A stretch of DNA of 64,000 nucleotides. It comes from CAVTUU01 sp045804965 (lineage in GTDB: Bacteria; Chloroflexota; Chloroflexia; Thermomicrobiales; UBA6265). Of the stretch, positions 26,710 to 34,663 are shown one piece after another. The DNA is taken from contig JBJMMD010000047.1 in the NCBI GenBank assembly GCA_045804965.1, positions 248,001-312,000 of the forward strand, given 5' to 3'. The notes beneath the pieces are model-generated. The model saw only the letters and a program-made list of their open reading frames with translations. It made no database searches and was not told the DNA's origin. Within the stretch, counting starts at the first letter, position 1. Every line of letters starts with the position of its first letter. The position numbers were made by a program, and so were the translations under genes.

Positions 26710-27545
26710 CCGAAAAGCAACGGCTTATGACAGTAGCGGTGGCGGATCGAGAAGATCGCTGTCGTTGTTCCGCCTGCAGTGTGACCTTCCGACGGTGGAG
26801 TTGTCGTCAGGCAGGCAAAATGAAGCGGTCAAGTGACCGCCGCATCGTCGGTCAGCCGTCCGCTTCGACAGTCGACGGGAGGGTGAAACAATGACCGCCG
26901 TACTGGCTTGCGATCTTCTGACTTCGAAATTTCGTGCGTCGCAGGGTGCGTGCTGAATGCACTTGAGTGTGTCAGGGAGTCGACGAAACCCTAAATCCGA
27001 ACACGATTCGTGCGGCGAACTTCCATTGTCTCGCTTGTCGAAGCTGCTTGCGCCAGTCCACCCTATACTTCCGAAGGCCATTTCTTCGACTACTCTAGCC
27101 AGGAGGATTAGATTCGGTCCGGGCAACGTCTCGCCGGAGCTTGCCGAGCGCGCGACTCTTCGCCGCCTATCCGCACGCTGAGTGAAGAGATCAATCCCGC
27201 TGGTTCGGTAGACTCTCGGCGCCGCTCCTACACGTGGGAGATGCGGTCGGTGAAACTGAGTCCTGGCGCCGACACGCCGAGAGAACTCAAGGTACCTGAT
27301 CCTGATTTTTGCGGCGATCGAGAGCGGTCTGATGCTCAGACCTAACACCTGCTAGCTGGGAGCTGCTTTTTGGGTGACGAGAGTCGGCTCCCACGATTGC
27401 AGATGGTTGCTGCTGACGACATCTGACACAAACTGAAGAGTTTGTTCGTGGCATCAAGCTAGCTTTTAATAATCGAACCAAGTGCTTCGAGGATTAGCGG
27501 CGAACATTTCTGGGAAGGTCAACCAACCATGGCTACCGCCGAAGC
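26710..27545. other. Long intergenic region without a convincing gene
   Basis: No open frame in this stretch has a plausible ribosome site with family-like sequence on either strand. A minus-strand frame at 26725-27348 is arginine/serine-rich and low in conserved features, and is treated as spurious. The only notable structure is the nested inverted repeat at 27213-27283. Confidence 0.5.
27213..27283 (+). other. Nested inverted-repeat element upstream of folD (possible structured RNA)
   Basis: CTCTCGGCG (27213-27221) pairs perfectly with CGCCGAGAG (27275-27283). Between them a second hairpin, CCGCTCC/GGAG-at-GCGG, can form at about 27222-27246, and GGCGCC occurs twice. It does not match a riboswitch class I recognise and lies 260 bp before folD. 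Confidence 0.35.
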
Positions 27546-28442
27546 ATGATCATGACGCAAATCCTGAAAGGCTCCGAGCTCGCCGCGAGGCTACGAGGGG
27601 AAATTACGGCATCGATCACGGACCTCCTCGGCCGCGGAGGGCGCGCCCCGCTGCTCGTGACCGTCCTTGTCGGCCGAAGTCCGTCATCAGAGGCATATCG
27701 AGCGTCAATCGAGCGAACGACGTCACGAGTTGGCATAGGTCACCGGCCGATTGAGCTGGCTTCTGCGACCACTGAATTTGAGTTCATCCGCGAGATCCAC
27801 GCATTAAACGCGGACCCGGAAGTCACCGCGGTGCTCGTGCTCATGCCACTTCCCGAGCAACTGAACCCGCACGCGGTACTTGAACATTTGTCGCCCTTGA
27901 AAGACGTCGACGGAATCACGCCCACGAACGCGGGTCGGCTGCATCTCGGTCTTCCCTCGTTGCAGCCAAGCACGCCGCAAGGGGGCCTAGAGTTGCTCGA
28001 CCATTACGGGATTGAAATCGAGGGGAAAAACGTCTGTGTGATCGGCCGGAGCAACGTCGTTGGTCGGCCAATGGCATCGCTTTTCATGCAGCGGAACGGA
28101 ACGGTCACGATCTGCCACCGCAAGACGGTCGACCTCGCGCACTTTACACGTCAAGCAGATCTCGTCGCGATCGCCGCTGGACATCCTGGTCTCGTCCACG
28201 CGGGCATGATCCGACGAGGGACCATTATTCTCGATTTTGGGGTCAATGTCCTCCGTGACAAACTGGTCGGCGACGCCGATTTCGATGGTTTACTTGGGAT
28301 CGCCGGCGCGATTACGCCCGTTCCCGGCGGGACCGGTCCGGTGACTGCACTTGTGCTGGCACGAAACGCCGTCGCCGCCGGGTACGCTGCCCTGGCCGGT
28401 AATTTAGACCATGTCGAGATGGTCCGCGCCGCTCAATTCTGA
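27546..28442 (+). CDS. folD: FolD-like methylene-THF dehydrogenase lacking cyclohydrolase residues
   Basis: A 298-residue FolD-family protein. Normal FolD oxidises 5,10-methylene-THF and hydrolyses methenyl-THF to 10-formyl-THF. The NAD(P) domain has VIGRSNVVGRPMASL near residue 162, and LSPLKDVDGITPTNAGRL near 117 and ITPVPGGTGPVTALV near 256 are conserved. The catalytic Tyr-xxx-Lys motif reads YRASI near 50, so the lysine is isoleucine, and the VQLPLP motif reads VLMPLP near 97, so the glutamine is leucine. Cyclohydrolase activity is therefore doubtful. The ATG at 27552 (MTQILKG) is an alternative start; no strong ribosome site is visible. Confidence 0.85.
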   Translation: MIMTQILKGSELAARLRGEITASITDLLGRGGRAPLLVTVLVGRSPSSEAYRASIERTTSRVGIGHRPIELASATTEFEFIREIHALNADPEVTAVLVLMPLPEQLNPHAVLEHLSPLKDVDGITPTNAGRLHLGLPSLQPSTPQGGLELLDHYGIEIEGKNVCVIGRSNVVGRPMASLFMQRNGTVTICHRKTVDLAHFTRQADLVAIAAGHPGLVHAGMIRRGTIILDFGVNVLRDKLVGDADFDGLLGIAGAITPVPGGTGPVTALVLARNAVAAGYAALAGNLDHVEMVRAAQF

Positions 28443-28461
28443 CGAATCTCGAACAATTTGC

Positions 28462-28486
28462 CCGCCCGGAAAATTGTTTCGGGCGG
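28462..28486 (+). terminator. Hairpin after folD
   Basis: CCGCCCG (28462-28468) and CGGGCGG (28480-28486) form a seven-bp stem 20 bp after the folD stop. There is no strong T run. The same segment overlaps the likely tRNA-Gln promoter (-10 TAAACT preceded by TGC, at 28498-28503). Confidence 0.45.
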
Positions 28487-28515
28487 AGCGGACGTGCTAA
28501 ACTCCGGCCCGCCAT

Positions 28516-28586
28516 TGGGGTGTCGTCTAACGGTAGGACGCCTGACTCTGGATCAGGTAGTTGGGGTTCGAATCCCTGCACCCCAG
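28516..28586 (+). tRNA. tRNA-Gln (anticodon CTG)
   Basis: Full cloverleaf: acceptor TGGGGTG/CACCCCA, anticodon stem CCTGA/TCAGG with loop CTCTGGA, T arm with GGTTCGAATCC. Discriminator G; the CCA is not encoded. The 3' end is duplicated at 30193-30211, marking it as an integration site. Confidence 0.96.
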
Positions 28587-28588
28587 CC
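28570..28588 (+). repeat. att-like repeat, left copy (3' end of tRNA-Gln)
   Basis: The 19 bases covering the T-arm and acceptor 3' strand recur at 30193-30211 with one mismatch (A to G). Identity to the tRNA end is the usual hallmark of attL for a tyrosine-recombinase element. Confidence 0.72.
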
Positions 28589-28599
28589 GCGAAAAAATG

Positions 28600-28618
28600 T
28601 GCAGAACGACGCGGAAAA
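28600..28618 (+). repeat. Shared post-tRNA motif, copy 1
   Basis: TGCA-n-AACGACGCGGA-n-AA begins 14 bp after tRNA-Gln and matches 17 of 19 bases of a segment at 43747-43765, 12 bp after tRNA-His. In both places a hairpin follows within a few bases, and a decayed integrase lies beyond. Confidence 0.55.
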
Positions 28619-28621
28619 GAG

Positions 28622-28650
28622 GAGCCGGGAGGAAACAACGATCCCGGCTC
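28622..28650 (+). terminator. Hairpin after tRNA-Gln
   Basis: GAGCCGGGA (28622-28630) and TCCCGGCTC (28642-28650) form a perfect nine-bp stem with an 11-base loop. No T run follows. It probably ends the tRNA transcript. Confidence 0.5.
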
Positions 28651-28729
28651 TCGATATGATTAACCGCAAAACTGACCGCAAAACTTGCCAGCGGCCGCCT
28701 TGGGTCCCAGGCTGTGTCTGCAAAAACAG

Positions 28730-29590
28730 TCACACGGTTTCGATGAATGGGCTGACCGCTTCCAGCACCCGTCGCGGGTGAGCGCCGTGCAGCTCATGGC
28801 CGATCCCGTCCAATCGGAGGTGGGTCGGATACCGCAGGAGCCGCAGCGCCCGCTCAACCTCGCGGTCCGACAGGAGCCCGCCGGCGGCAGGGTCGGCCTG
28901 GAGGATGAGCACCGGACAGGCGATCGCGGGAAGGAGCGTTTCCGGGTCGTATCCTTCGAGCAGCACCTCGGGGCCGGCGAGGACGGCCGCGAGCATGTCG
29001 GGGTCCTGCCGGTGCAGGTTCGTCGCCTGGAACGCGAACCAGGGGCTCTCCGCACCGTGCGCGTCTTCCGCCCGGACGGGCGCTTCGGTCCCCGGCACGG
29101 AGACCGGCATGTCCCGGAGGGCGCCCTCGATCTCCGCCACCGGCCTCCCGGCGAGGCGATGCCACAGCTCGACCATCGCCCAGTGGGTCGTGTTCGTTTC
29201 GGTCGGATGGTCCTTCTTCGAGAACGGGGCGTCCCCGTGGACGACGGCCCGCACGAGGTCAGGGCGCGTCGCCGCCACCATGATCGCGATCTCGCCGCCG
29301 AGGGAGTGGCCGAAGAGGACGGCGGGCGCGCGGACCACGCCGGCGAGGAAGGCGGCCGTGTCCTCGGCGTAGTCCCGCAGGTGATACCGCCCGGCGACGC
29401 GACCCGACAATCCATGCCCGCGAAGGTCCGGGGCAAAGACGTGCCACTTACCGACGAGCAAGTCGACGAGAGCCTCGGCGTAGCGCCAACTGGCAGAACC
29501 GCCGTGTAGGATCACGAAGGGCGGCCCGATCGGCGGACCTTCGCCGTAGTTGAGCTCGACTGTCCCTGTGTCGAACCGCCGTTCGCGCAC
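28730..29590 (-). CDS. Alpha/beta-fold hydrolase (cargo of the tRNA-Gln island)
   Basis: A hydrolase of 286 residues. The oxyanion motif FVILHGGSASW is near residue 27, APDLRGHGLSG near 55 and the nucleophile elbow FGHSLGGE near 95. The acid is probably in ILQADPAAGG near 235 and the base in DGIGHELHG near 265. The substrate is not predictable. GGAGG lies nine bases before the GTG at 29590; an ATG three codons earlier directly abuts that site. The gene is visibly richer in G+C than folD and the ECF region, and lies between tRNA-Gln and transposase/integrase relics, all pointing to acquisition by transfer. Confidence 0.85.
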   Translation of the reverse strand: MRERRFDTGTVELNYGEGPPIGPPFVILHGGSASWRYAEALVDLLVGKWHVFAPDLRGHGLSGRVAGRYHLRDYAEDTAAFLAGVVRAPAVLFGHSLGGEIAIMVAATRPDLVRAVVHGDAPFSKKDHPTETNTTHWAMVELWHRLAGRPVAEIEGALRDMPVSVPGTEAPVRAEDAHGAESPWFAFQATNLHRQDPDMLAAVLAGPEVLLEGYDPETLLPAIACPVLILQADPAAGGLLSDREVERALRLLRYPTHLRLDGIGHELHGAHPRRVLEAVSPFIETV

Positions 29591-29622
29591 TATTGCCATC
29601 CTCCACTTTAACTTGCGAACGG

Positions 29623-29822
29623 TTACCGCCAGAGTAGGATTGCGGCGACATGGACCATCGCCCGATAATCAGCGGCCCGCTTCCCATAGTGCATGGACCC
29701 CGCGGAAATACGTCAGCCTCTTGATCAGCTGCTCAACTGCATCGCATTCTCGGCGTGCGACTCGTCCGAGGCTTATGCGGCGGCAGGAACGGTGCCAGCG
29801 CGTCCAATTGCTGCTCCGCCAT
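29623..29822 (-). pseudogene. Internally deleted IS5-type transposase relic
   Basis: Reading the minus strand from 29822, the first 20 codons (MAEQQLDALAPFLPPHKPRT) resemble the N-terminus of IS5/IS427-type transposases. After a short stretch the frame shifts into VEQLIKRLTYFRG and then HYGKRAADYRAMVHVAAILL, which resembles the extreme C-terminus of the same family, ending at TAA 29623-29625. The catalytic DDE core, normally about 200 residues, is missing. So this is both deleted and frameshifted. Family assignment rests on recalled motifs. Confidence 0.62.
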
Positions 29823-29876
29823 TTACTAACTCTCCACACGACGAAGGGTACGTTTCCCGCCAGTTGCCTCCAGGCC

Positions 29877-30230
29877 CTAGGCGTTCGCCGTCGAGATACG
29901 ATGCATCAGCTCGGCCGCGTCCTGATGCTTGGCCGGGAAGTTATGCGCATAGAGATCGGAAATCGGCGTCAGTTGGGAGTGTCTAAGAATCTCGGCAGCG
30001 ACCATTACCGGCACGCCTTGGGCGATCAGCAGGGACGCGGCACAATGCCGCGAATCGTGGCATCGTTGCTCTGGAAAGCCTGCAATGCGCATCAGCGCCT
30101 TGAATCGTTTCGGGGCGTTTGAAGGTTTGAGCGGACGGCCGGGAAGTGGTGCCAAGACTATTCCCAAGTCGTGGCCGGATCGGACTGCGCGAGAATCCCT
30201 GCGCCCCAGCCCCGTCCGCACTTGAAGCAT
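29877..30230 (-). pseudogene. Truncated tyrosine recombinase (integrase C-terminal stub)
   Basis: About 100 codons match the C-terminal catalytic domain of phage-type integrases: RPLKPSNAPKRFKALMRIAG, then HDSRHCAASLLIAQGVPV (HxxR with the second arginine), EILRHSQ and the nucleophile in ISDLYAHNF. The N-terminal two thirds and the first catalytic arginine are absent. The truncation coincides with the att-like repeat at 30193-30211, which the first codons read through. Not expected to be functional. Confidence 0.85.
30193..30211 (+). repeat. att-like repeat, right copy
   Basis: Matches 18 of 19 bases of the tRNA-Gln 3' end at 28570-28588 in the same orientation. It bounds a 1.6-kb segment holding the hydrolase, transposase and integrase relics. 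Confidence 0.7.
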
Positions 30231-30274
30231 CGCAGCATCCGTCCCATTGTCTTCGCTCGCTGCAGAATTCGGAT

Positions 30275-31261
30275 CTACTGCAAGACGACGATGTAAACTG
30301 GTGTCAGCGTTCCCCGCTTATCGCCTTCTCGGTCAATCAGGTACGCGTGGATCTCATTGTCGCCGGGTCGGAAAATTTCGGTGAGGACAACCGGGAAGGC
30401 CCGTGATTCGCCATTTTCAGTTCCATTGACCTCGAAGAAAGCTGGCCCCTGGGTGCCTTTGTCATTGGTTACAGTAATCTTGATTTCATCGTCAAGTCCG
30501 AAATCGCATGCTCGATCGGGACAGCCGGAAATCACGACCCTACCTGTGCCATCCCATTTGAGAGTCTTATTCATCGGCCAGAAATTGTCACTCGTGGGTG
30601 TTTCCGGTCCGACAGAACTGATTTCCAAACGTTTTGGATAGAGTTGCACATATTCGGGGGCCGAAAGTGTTGGTGTGGCCGGCGGTGTGGCGGGAAGCAA
30701 TGAGACGACCGTTTCTGTGGATGATAGATGACTCGTGGCCGTCGAGCCGGGCGCGGCGATGTTTTTCGCTGAATTGTCACCATCGCGTATAGCGAAAATG
30801 AGCAGTGCAATAGCGCCGACGCCGATGAACAACACGAGCGCAGCCGCGAGAACTTTCCAAAAGGTGTCCCAACGTCGGCCAGATGACCCTCCTACCTCCT
30901 CGGTAAAGTTGGAACCGCCCGCGAACTCTTGAGCGGCCGCAGTCGGATCAAGTTGCCGTACAGGACTAGGCGGTCGGAATTGTCCCGAACCTCCCAACGG
31001 GTTCACGGCAGCGTCAGCAGCGGACTGACTTGCTCCCGAGGGTGAAGCGCCGGAGCTTCCTTGTAATTTCGGGCGCTGGGCTCTCTCAAAATACTTGGAA
31101 CTCGGCATGTAAGAGGATCCGAGCGCGTGCAATTGCCTGATGACCTCGGCATCACGCGGATCGATGCCTCGGTCGTTCCACAGCTGACCACGGCGAACCG
31201 CTTCGGAATAGTCCGCGAGTCGTTTGGCTTCAATATCGTTCGTATCGTCGTCATCCGCCAT
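30275..31261 (-). CDS. Single-pass membrane protein downstream of ECF sigma factor
   Basis: A 328-residue protein with a charged N-terminal part (MADDDDTNDIEAKRLADY), a low-complexity Ser/Gly/Pro segment, one transmembrane helix (about residues 134-157, LAAALVLFIGVGAIALLIFA) and an extracytoplasmic domain rich in beta-type sequence. It follows the sigma gene by 33 bp, so it is likely cotranscribed and may sense or anchor as an anti-sigma partner. No ZAS zinc motif (HxxxCxxC) is visible, so the anti-sigma role is inferred from position and topology only. Confidence 0.6.
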   Translation of the reverse strand: MADDDDTNDIEAKRLADYSEAVRRGQLWNDRGIDPRDAEVIRQLHALGSSYMPSSKYFERAQRPKLQGSSGASPSGASQSAADAAVNPLGGSGQFRPPSPVRQLDPTAAAQEFAGGSNFTEEVGGSSGRRWDTFWKVLAAALVLFIGVGAIALLIFAIRDGDNSAKNIAAPGSTATSHLSSTETVVSLLPATPPATPTLSAPEYVQLYPKRLEISSVGPETPTSDNFWPMNKTLKWDGTGRVVISGCPDRACDFGLDDEIKITVTNDKGTQGPAFFEVNGTENGESRAFPVVLTEIFRPGDNEIHAYLIDREGDKRGTLTPVYIVVLQ

Positions 31262-31294
31262 GTCTAAGTTCCATTCGCAATGTCTAGGTCTTGG

Positions 31295-31825
31295 TCATCG
31301 AATTCCAAATTTCTTTAGTTTCTTGATTGTGCGCTCGTGGATTTTGCGTGCGTTGTCCGGGGTCATGCCAAGAATCTCGGCAGCCTCCTCGAATTTGAGT
31401 CCCGCATAGTAGACAAGGGCAATTAGATCGCGTTCGCGTTCTGACAATTGCGATAGCAGATCCTCAAGGTCCAGGTTTCGAATCACTATCTCTTCGAAAG
31501 GAACTCTTGGATCTTGAATCGGCAGGTCGTCATCGATCGGAAGCGAAACAGTGTTTCGATAGTCTGGTTTTCGTGTGACGTCGAGAGCCGCATTTCGACC
31601 GATCTTGATGAGCCAGCATTTAAGCGATTTTCGACAATGCTTGAGGTGATACCAAGCACGCTCTTCTGCGACGATCGCGGTGTGCTCCGCGAGGTCGGCA
31701 TCCTTGAGGTACCACCAGCAAATTCGGACTAGACTCAGCCGATACGGCGCGACCAACTGCTCGAAGGCCGCAGCGTCGCCGTCTTGGGCACGTTGCAATA
31801 GCTCGCGTTCTGCGTTGTCGTCCAC
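31295..31825 (-). CDS. ECF-type RNA polymerase sigma factor
   Basis: A 176-residue sigma-70 family protein. Region 2 includes LVAPYRLSLVRICWWYLKDA and WLIKIGRNAALDVTRK near residue 72. Region 4 is LSQLSERERDLIALVYYAGL near 124 followed by KFEEAAEILGMTPDNARKIH. The start is GTG with AGGGAA upstream. It is the first gene of a two-gene unit with the membrane protein. Confidence 0.87.
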   Translation of the reverse strand: MDDNAERELLQRAQDGDAAAFEQLVAPYRLSLVRICWWYLKDADLAEHTAIVAEERAWYHLKHCRKSLKCWLIKIGRNAALDVTRKPDYRNTVSLPIDDDLPIQDPRVPFEEIVIRNLDLEDLLSQLSERERDLIALVYYAGLKFEEAAEILGMTPDNARKIHERTIKKLKKFGIR

Positions 31826-32133
31826 GGTTCCCTGTCATCACCGTGGCTGCTCTTTCTCCCGAAGGCCAGTATCACTGTAACACTTAGTGTCTAGCGAAAA
31901 TTTCAGTACTTCGCGCGTATTTCAGCCTCTTCTGACGAGAAGTGTCACAAATACCGTTCGGGTCGCCGTCTCTAGATTGACGGTGCAAGCCGCCCCGCCT
32001 TCCGACGCGTCAGACCTGTCAACGCGGAGGAAGGCGGCTTAAAGCACCTAACGTTGGAGCACGTCAGACTTGAACGGCACTCGCTTGAGCATCTAACCCG
32101 GCATTGAACCAATTTGAGCGAGGAGAAACTCGG
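31826..32133. other. Intergenic region between sigma factor and YfhO-like gene
   Basis: No gene is seen. An ACACT-T-AGTGT palindrome lies at 31880-31890, a possible control site for the sigma operon. An imperfect long hairpin (AAGCCG and CCTTCC paired with GGAAGG and CGGCTT, about 31988-32040) may act as a terminator or leader structure. Confidence 0.4.
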
Positions 32134-34569
32134 ATGCAGAGTCATCCGCTGGGCCGCAGCTTGCGCCTTTCACTTGATGCTTGGGCGATCGCTTTGTTGG
32201 CGGCGATGGGTATCCCGCTGTATTGGGATCGACTTCGCCATGGCCGACACCTCTCACGTGTCGATATAGTCAATCAATTTTTGCCCAACTATGCCTATCT
32301 CGGCGAACGTCTGAAATCGGGCGATATTCCGGGTTGGCTACCATCAGTTTTCTCTGGCATTCCTTTTGCCGGCGATCCTCAATCTGGTTGGATGTACATT
32401 CCGGCGATGGTTTGCTTCACCTTGTTTCCTCCAGAAATCGCGCTGAAGGCAAACTTTCTTCTCCATATCTGGATCGCGGGCTTTTCAACCTTTGCCCTTG
32501 CACGCATAACGGGGCTCAATTGGTGGGGAGCAATGACGTCAGCAATTGCGACCGAGTTTGGCTCGCTTGTCGAGCAACTTCGCAGCGTGAACGTGCTGGC
32601 GCAATTCACCGCCTGGGTGCCCCTCGCTCTGCTCGGTTTTGAAGTCGCGTTTCGGGCTCGATCGTTCCGTAGTCGCGCAACAGGATGGACAATCGGTGCG
32701 CTCGCAATGAGCCAGATGATTGTTGGTTGGACAGGTCAGGGTTCGGCTTACGCGTTTCTCGTGGTTGGGACCTACTGTTCTTTGCGAAGCATCTTTTCGA
32801 TCTCCTCCCGAGACTCAAGCGTTATTGGCCACATTGTTCGACATGCCACCGATTGCATAGCAGTGCTCGTGTTCGGCCTGGGCCTCTCAGCCGCTGGATT
32901 GTGGATCCGACTAGATGTCAATCGCGACTCGGTGATCGCTGGGGGCAACTATCACCGCGCTTTCGGCGCCTCCCATTCTGTGAAGTATCTAAGTGCCGGC
33001 GCAATCGTCGCCCGGCTCTTGACTCCATCGAGGAATTACTACATCGGCGGTGCCACTCTTGGCCTCGCCATAATCTCTCCGTTTATTGCCCGCGGACAAC
33101 GTTGGCGCGTCGGTCTCTACGTTTCATATTGTCTGATTCTTTCTTGCTTACTCCTTCGTCAAGCGCACGGACTCCGCACCGTCATATACATCCTTCCGCG
33201 CTTGAAGGCTCTTCACGAGCACAGCATTTCCAGAGAACTTGTGCTGTTCAGCTTGCCGATCGCGTTGCTCGCAGGGGTTGCCGTCGACGGGATGTCGCGT
33301 TCGAAAAGGGGCTGGAATCAACTCTTGACGATTGCCTTTGTTCCCGCCATTATCGCCATCGCTCTCAAAGATTGGCTCCCACGCTACGGCTCGAAATTCG
33401 ATGAGTTACCCGAGACCTCATTTGTACTAATAACAGCCGGCGTCGCGCTGTACGCTTTCATTTCCGCCATATCTGCCTACGTTCCAGCAGCGCTCTCACT
33501 GACGGCGCGGTCGGTCGTTCTCGTCATGTTCATTGCCTGTGTTGTGCATGACCCGTTCGGCGCATCATTTGGCGAACCGTTAGCAAGGCGCGCGACCGTC
33601 ATGCCACCCGAGGAAGTTTTTGACGTCTACCTTTCGCGCGATGATCCTGGCGGACCCGGTGAATTCATACAGGATCGAATGGCAAGTGAAGGACCCTTCC
33701 GCTTTTTGGGCTATGGTCCAAGCGTTATTACGTCGAAAGGACCTCGCGCTGAGACTACGTACCACGGGCGGTTCAGGGATAAGCTCATCGTTGAATTGCT
33801 CTTCAGTCGAACAGTGCGACTGGGCCTCCTCAGCATCCAAGGCTACAACCCGGCTCAAAGCGCTCGGTACAGTAATTTTCTGAACGCCGTCAATGGCGAG
33901 CCGCAGAATTATCACGACGCCAATATCCTCCGGACCGGAATTCGCTCACCGTTGCTTCGGCTCTTGCATGTCAGGTACATCATCGTCGGTCGTTATGACG
34001 ACCAAGAGTTTCCCGAGGTGAAACAGTTGGAGTTGGAATTTGCAACGGTATTCCAAGACACGACTGTCAGGATTCTCGAAGTTGACGACGCGCTTCCCCA
34101 CGCATGGGTTCTCCACAACACTACGGGAGTGAGCCGCCAACAGGCACTGGCAGGAATCCAGCGCAACGGTTTTGATCCCTCGGTCAACGCATTCGTCGAG
34201 GGAACGGTTCCATCCCTCGCGCCTTCGATTGATCCCGCAGCTGAGTCGGTTCGCGTCACACACTTCGAACCCGACAAAGAAGACCTGACGGCCACACTCA
34301 ACGCGCCCGGGATAGTCGTCATCAGCGAAATGTACGCCAGCGGCTGGAAAGCATATGTCGACGGCGAGCCCGCGAAGATTTATGCGACGGATTATGTGCT
34401 GCGAGGAATCGCCATTCCAAGCGGGACGCATTCAATTGAAATGCGATATGCGCCGGCTTCGATCCCTCGCGGAATCGCGATTTCGCTCGGAACGCTCGCG
34501 TTGCTGTTGACGCTGATCTTACGACCATGGAAATATCGCCACTTGGTCATTGAACACTTGAAGCGGTGA
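32134..34569 (+). CDS. YfhO-like multispanning membrane protein
   Basis: An 811-residue protein with about a dozen predicted membrane helices in the first 480 residues and a C-terminal soluble region (about 490-780), then a final helix (IAISLGTLALLLTLIL). The early loop FLPNYAYLGERLKSGDIPGW and FSGIPFAGDPQSGW match the YfhO/GT-C-like family, thought to modify cell-envelope polymers with lipid-linked sugars. The late YASGWKAYVDGEPAKIY is also typical. The ATG at 32134 has GAGGAG eight bases upstream and is preferred to a TTG ten codons earlier. Function is inferred from family only. Confidence 0.75.
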   Translation: MQSHPLGRSLRLSLDAWAIALLAAMGIPLYWDRLRHGRHLSRVDIVNQFLPNYAYLGERLKSGDIPGWLPSVFSGIPFAGDPQSGWMYIPAMVCFTLFPPEIALKANFLLHIWIAGFSTFALARITGLNWWGAMTSAIATEFGSLVEQLRSVNVLAQFTAWVPLALLGFEVAFRARSFRSRATGWTIGALAMSQMIVGWTGQGSAYAFLVVGTYCSLRSIFSISSRDSSVIGHIVRHATDCIAVLVFGLGLSAAGLWIRLDVNRDSVIAGGNYHRAFGASHSVKYLSAGAIVARLLTPSRNYYIGGATLGLAIISPFIARGQRWRVGLYVSYCLILSCLLLRQAHGLRTVIYILPRLKALHEHSISRELVLFSLPIALLAGVAVDGMSRSKRGWNQLLTIAFVPAIIAIALKDWLPRYGSKFDELPETSFVLITAGVALYAFISAISAYVPAALSLTARSVVLVMFIACVVHDPFGASFGEPLARRATVMPPEEVFDVYLSRDDPGGPGEFIQDRMASEGPFRFLGYGPSVITSKGPRAETTYHGRFRDKLIVELLFSRTVRLGLLSIQGYNPAQSARYSNFLNAVNGEPQNYHDANILRTGIRSPLLRLLHVRYIIVGRYDDQEFPEVKQLELEFATVFQDTTVRILEVDDALPHAWVLHNTTGVSRQQALAGIQRNGFDPSVNAFVEGTVPSLAPSIDPAAESVRVTHFEPDKEDLTATLNAPGIVVISEMYASGWKAYVDGEPAKIYATDYVLRGIAIPSGTHSIEMRYAPASIPRGIAISLGTLALLLTLILRPWKYRHLVIEHLKR

Positions 34570-34663
34570 GCGGTCGACGGTGATGGGTCCGTCCGCGAAC
34601 TTCGTTGGACGGATGAACATCGGTGGGCTCGCCGTACTGACTCACCACGACCATTCGGCCCGC

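Noticed and set aside
27240..27320. Possible TPP or THF riboswitch upstream of folD (AACTGAG and ACCTGATCC segments)
   Set aside because: The TPP core (CTGAGA, CTGGATAATGCCAGCG) and THF consensus are not present; the resemblance is limited to short strings.
26725..27348. 207-codon minus-strand open frame
   Set aside because: Arg/Ser-rich composition, no ribosome site and no recognisable motif; probably a chance frame in high-GC DNA.
28516..30230. Active prophage or functional mobile element at tRNA-Gln
   Set aside because: Integrase and transposase are both truncated and no structural or replication genes are present.
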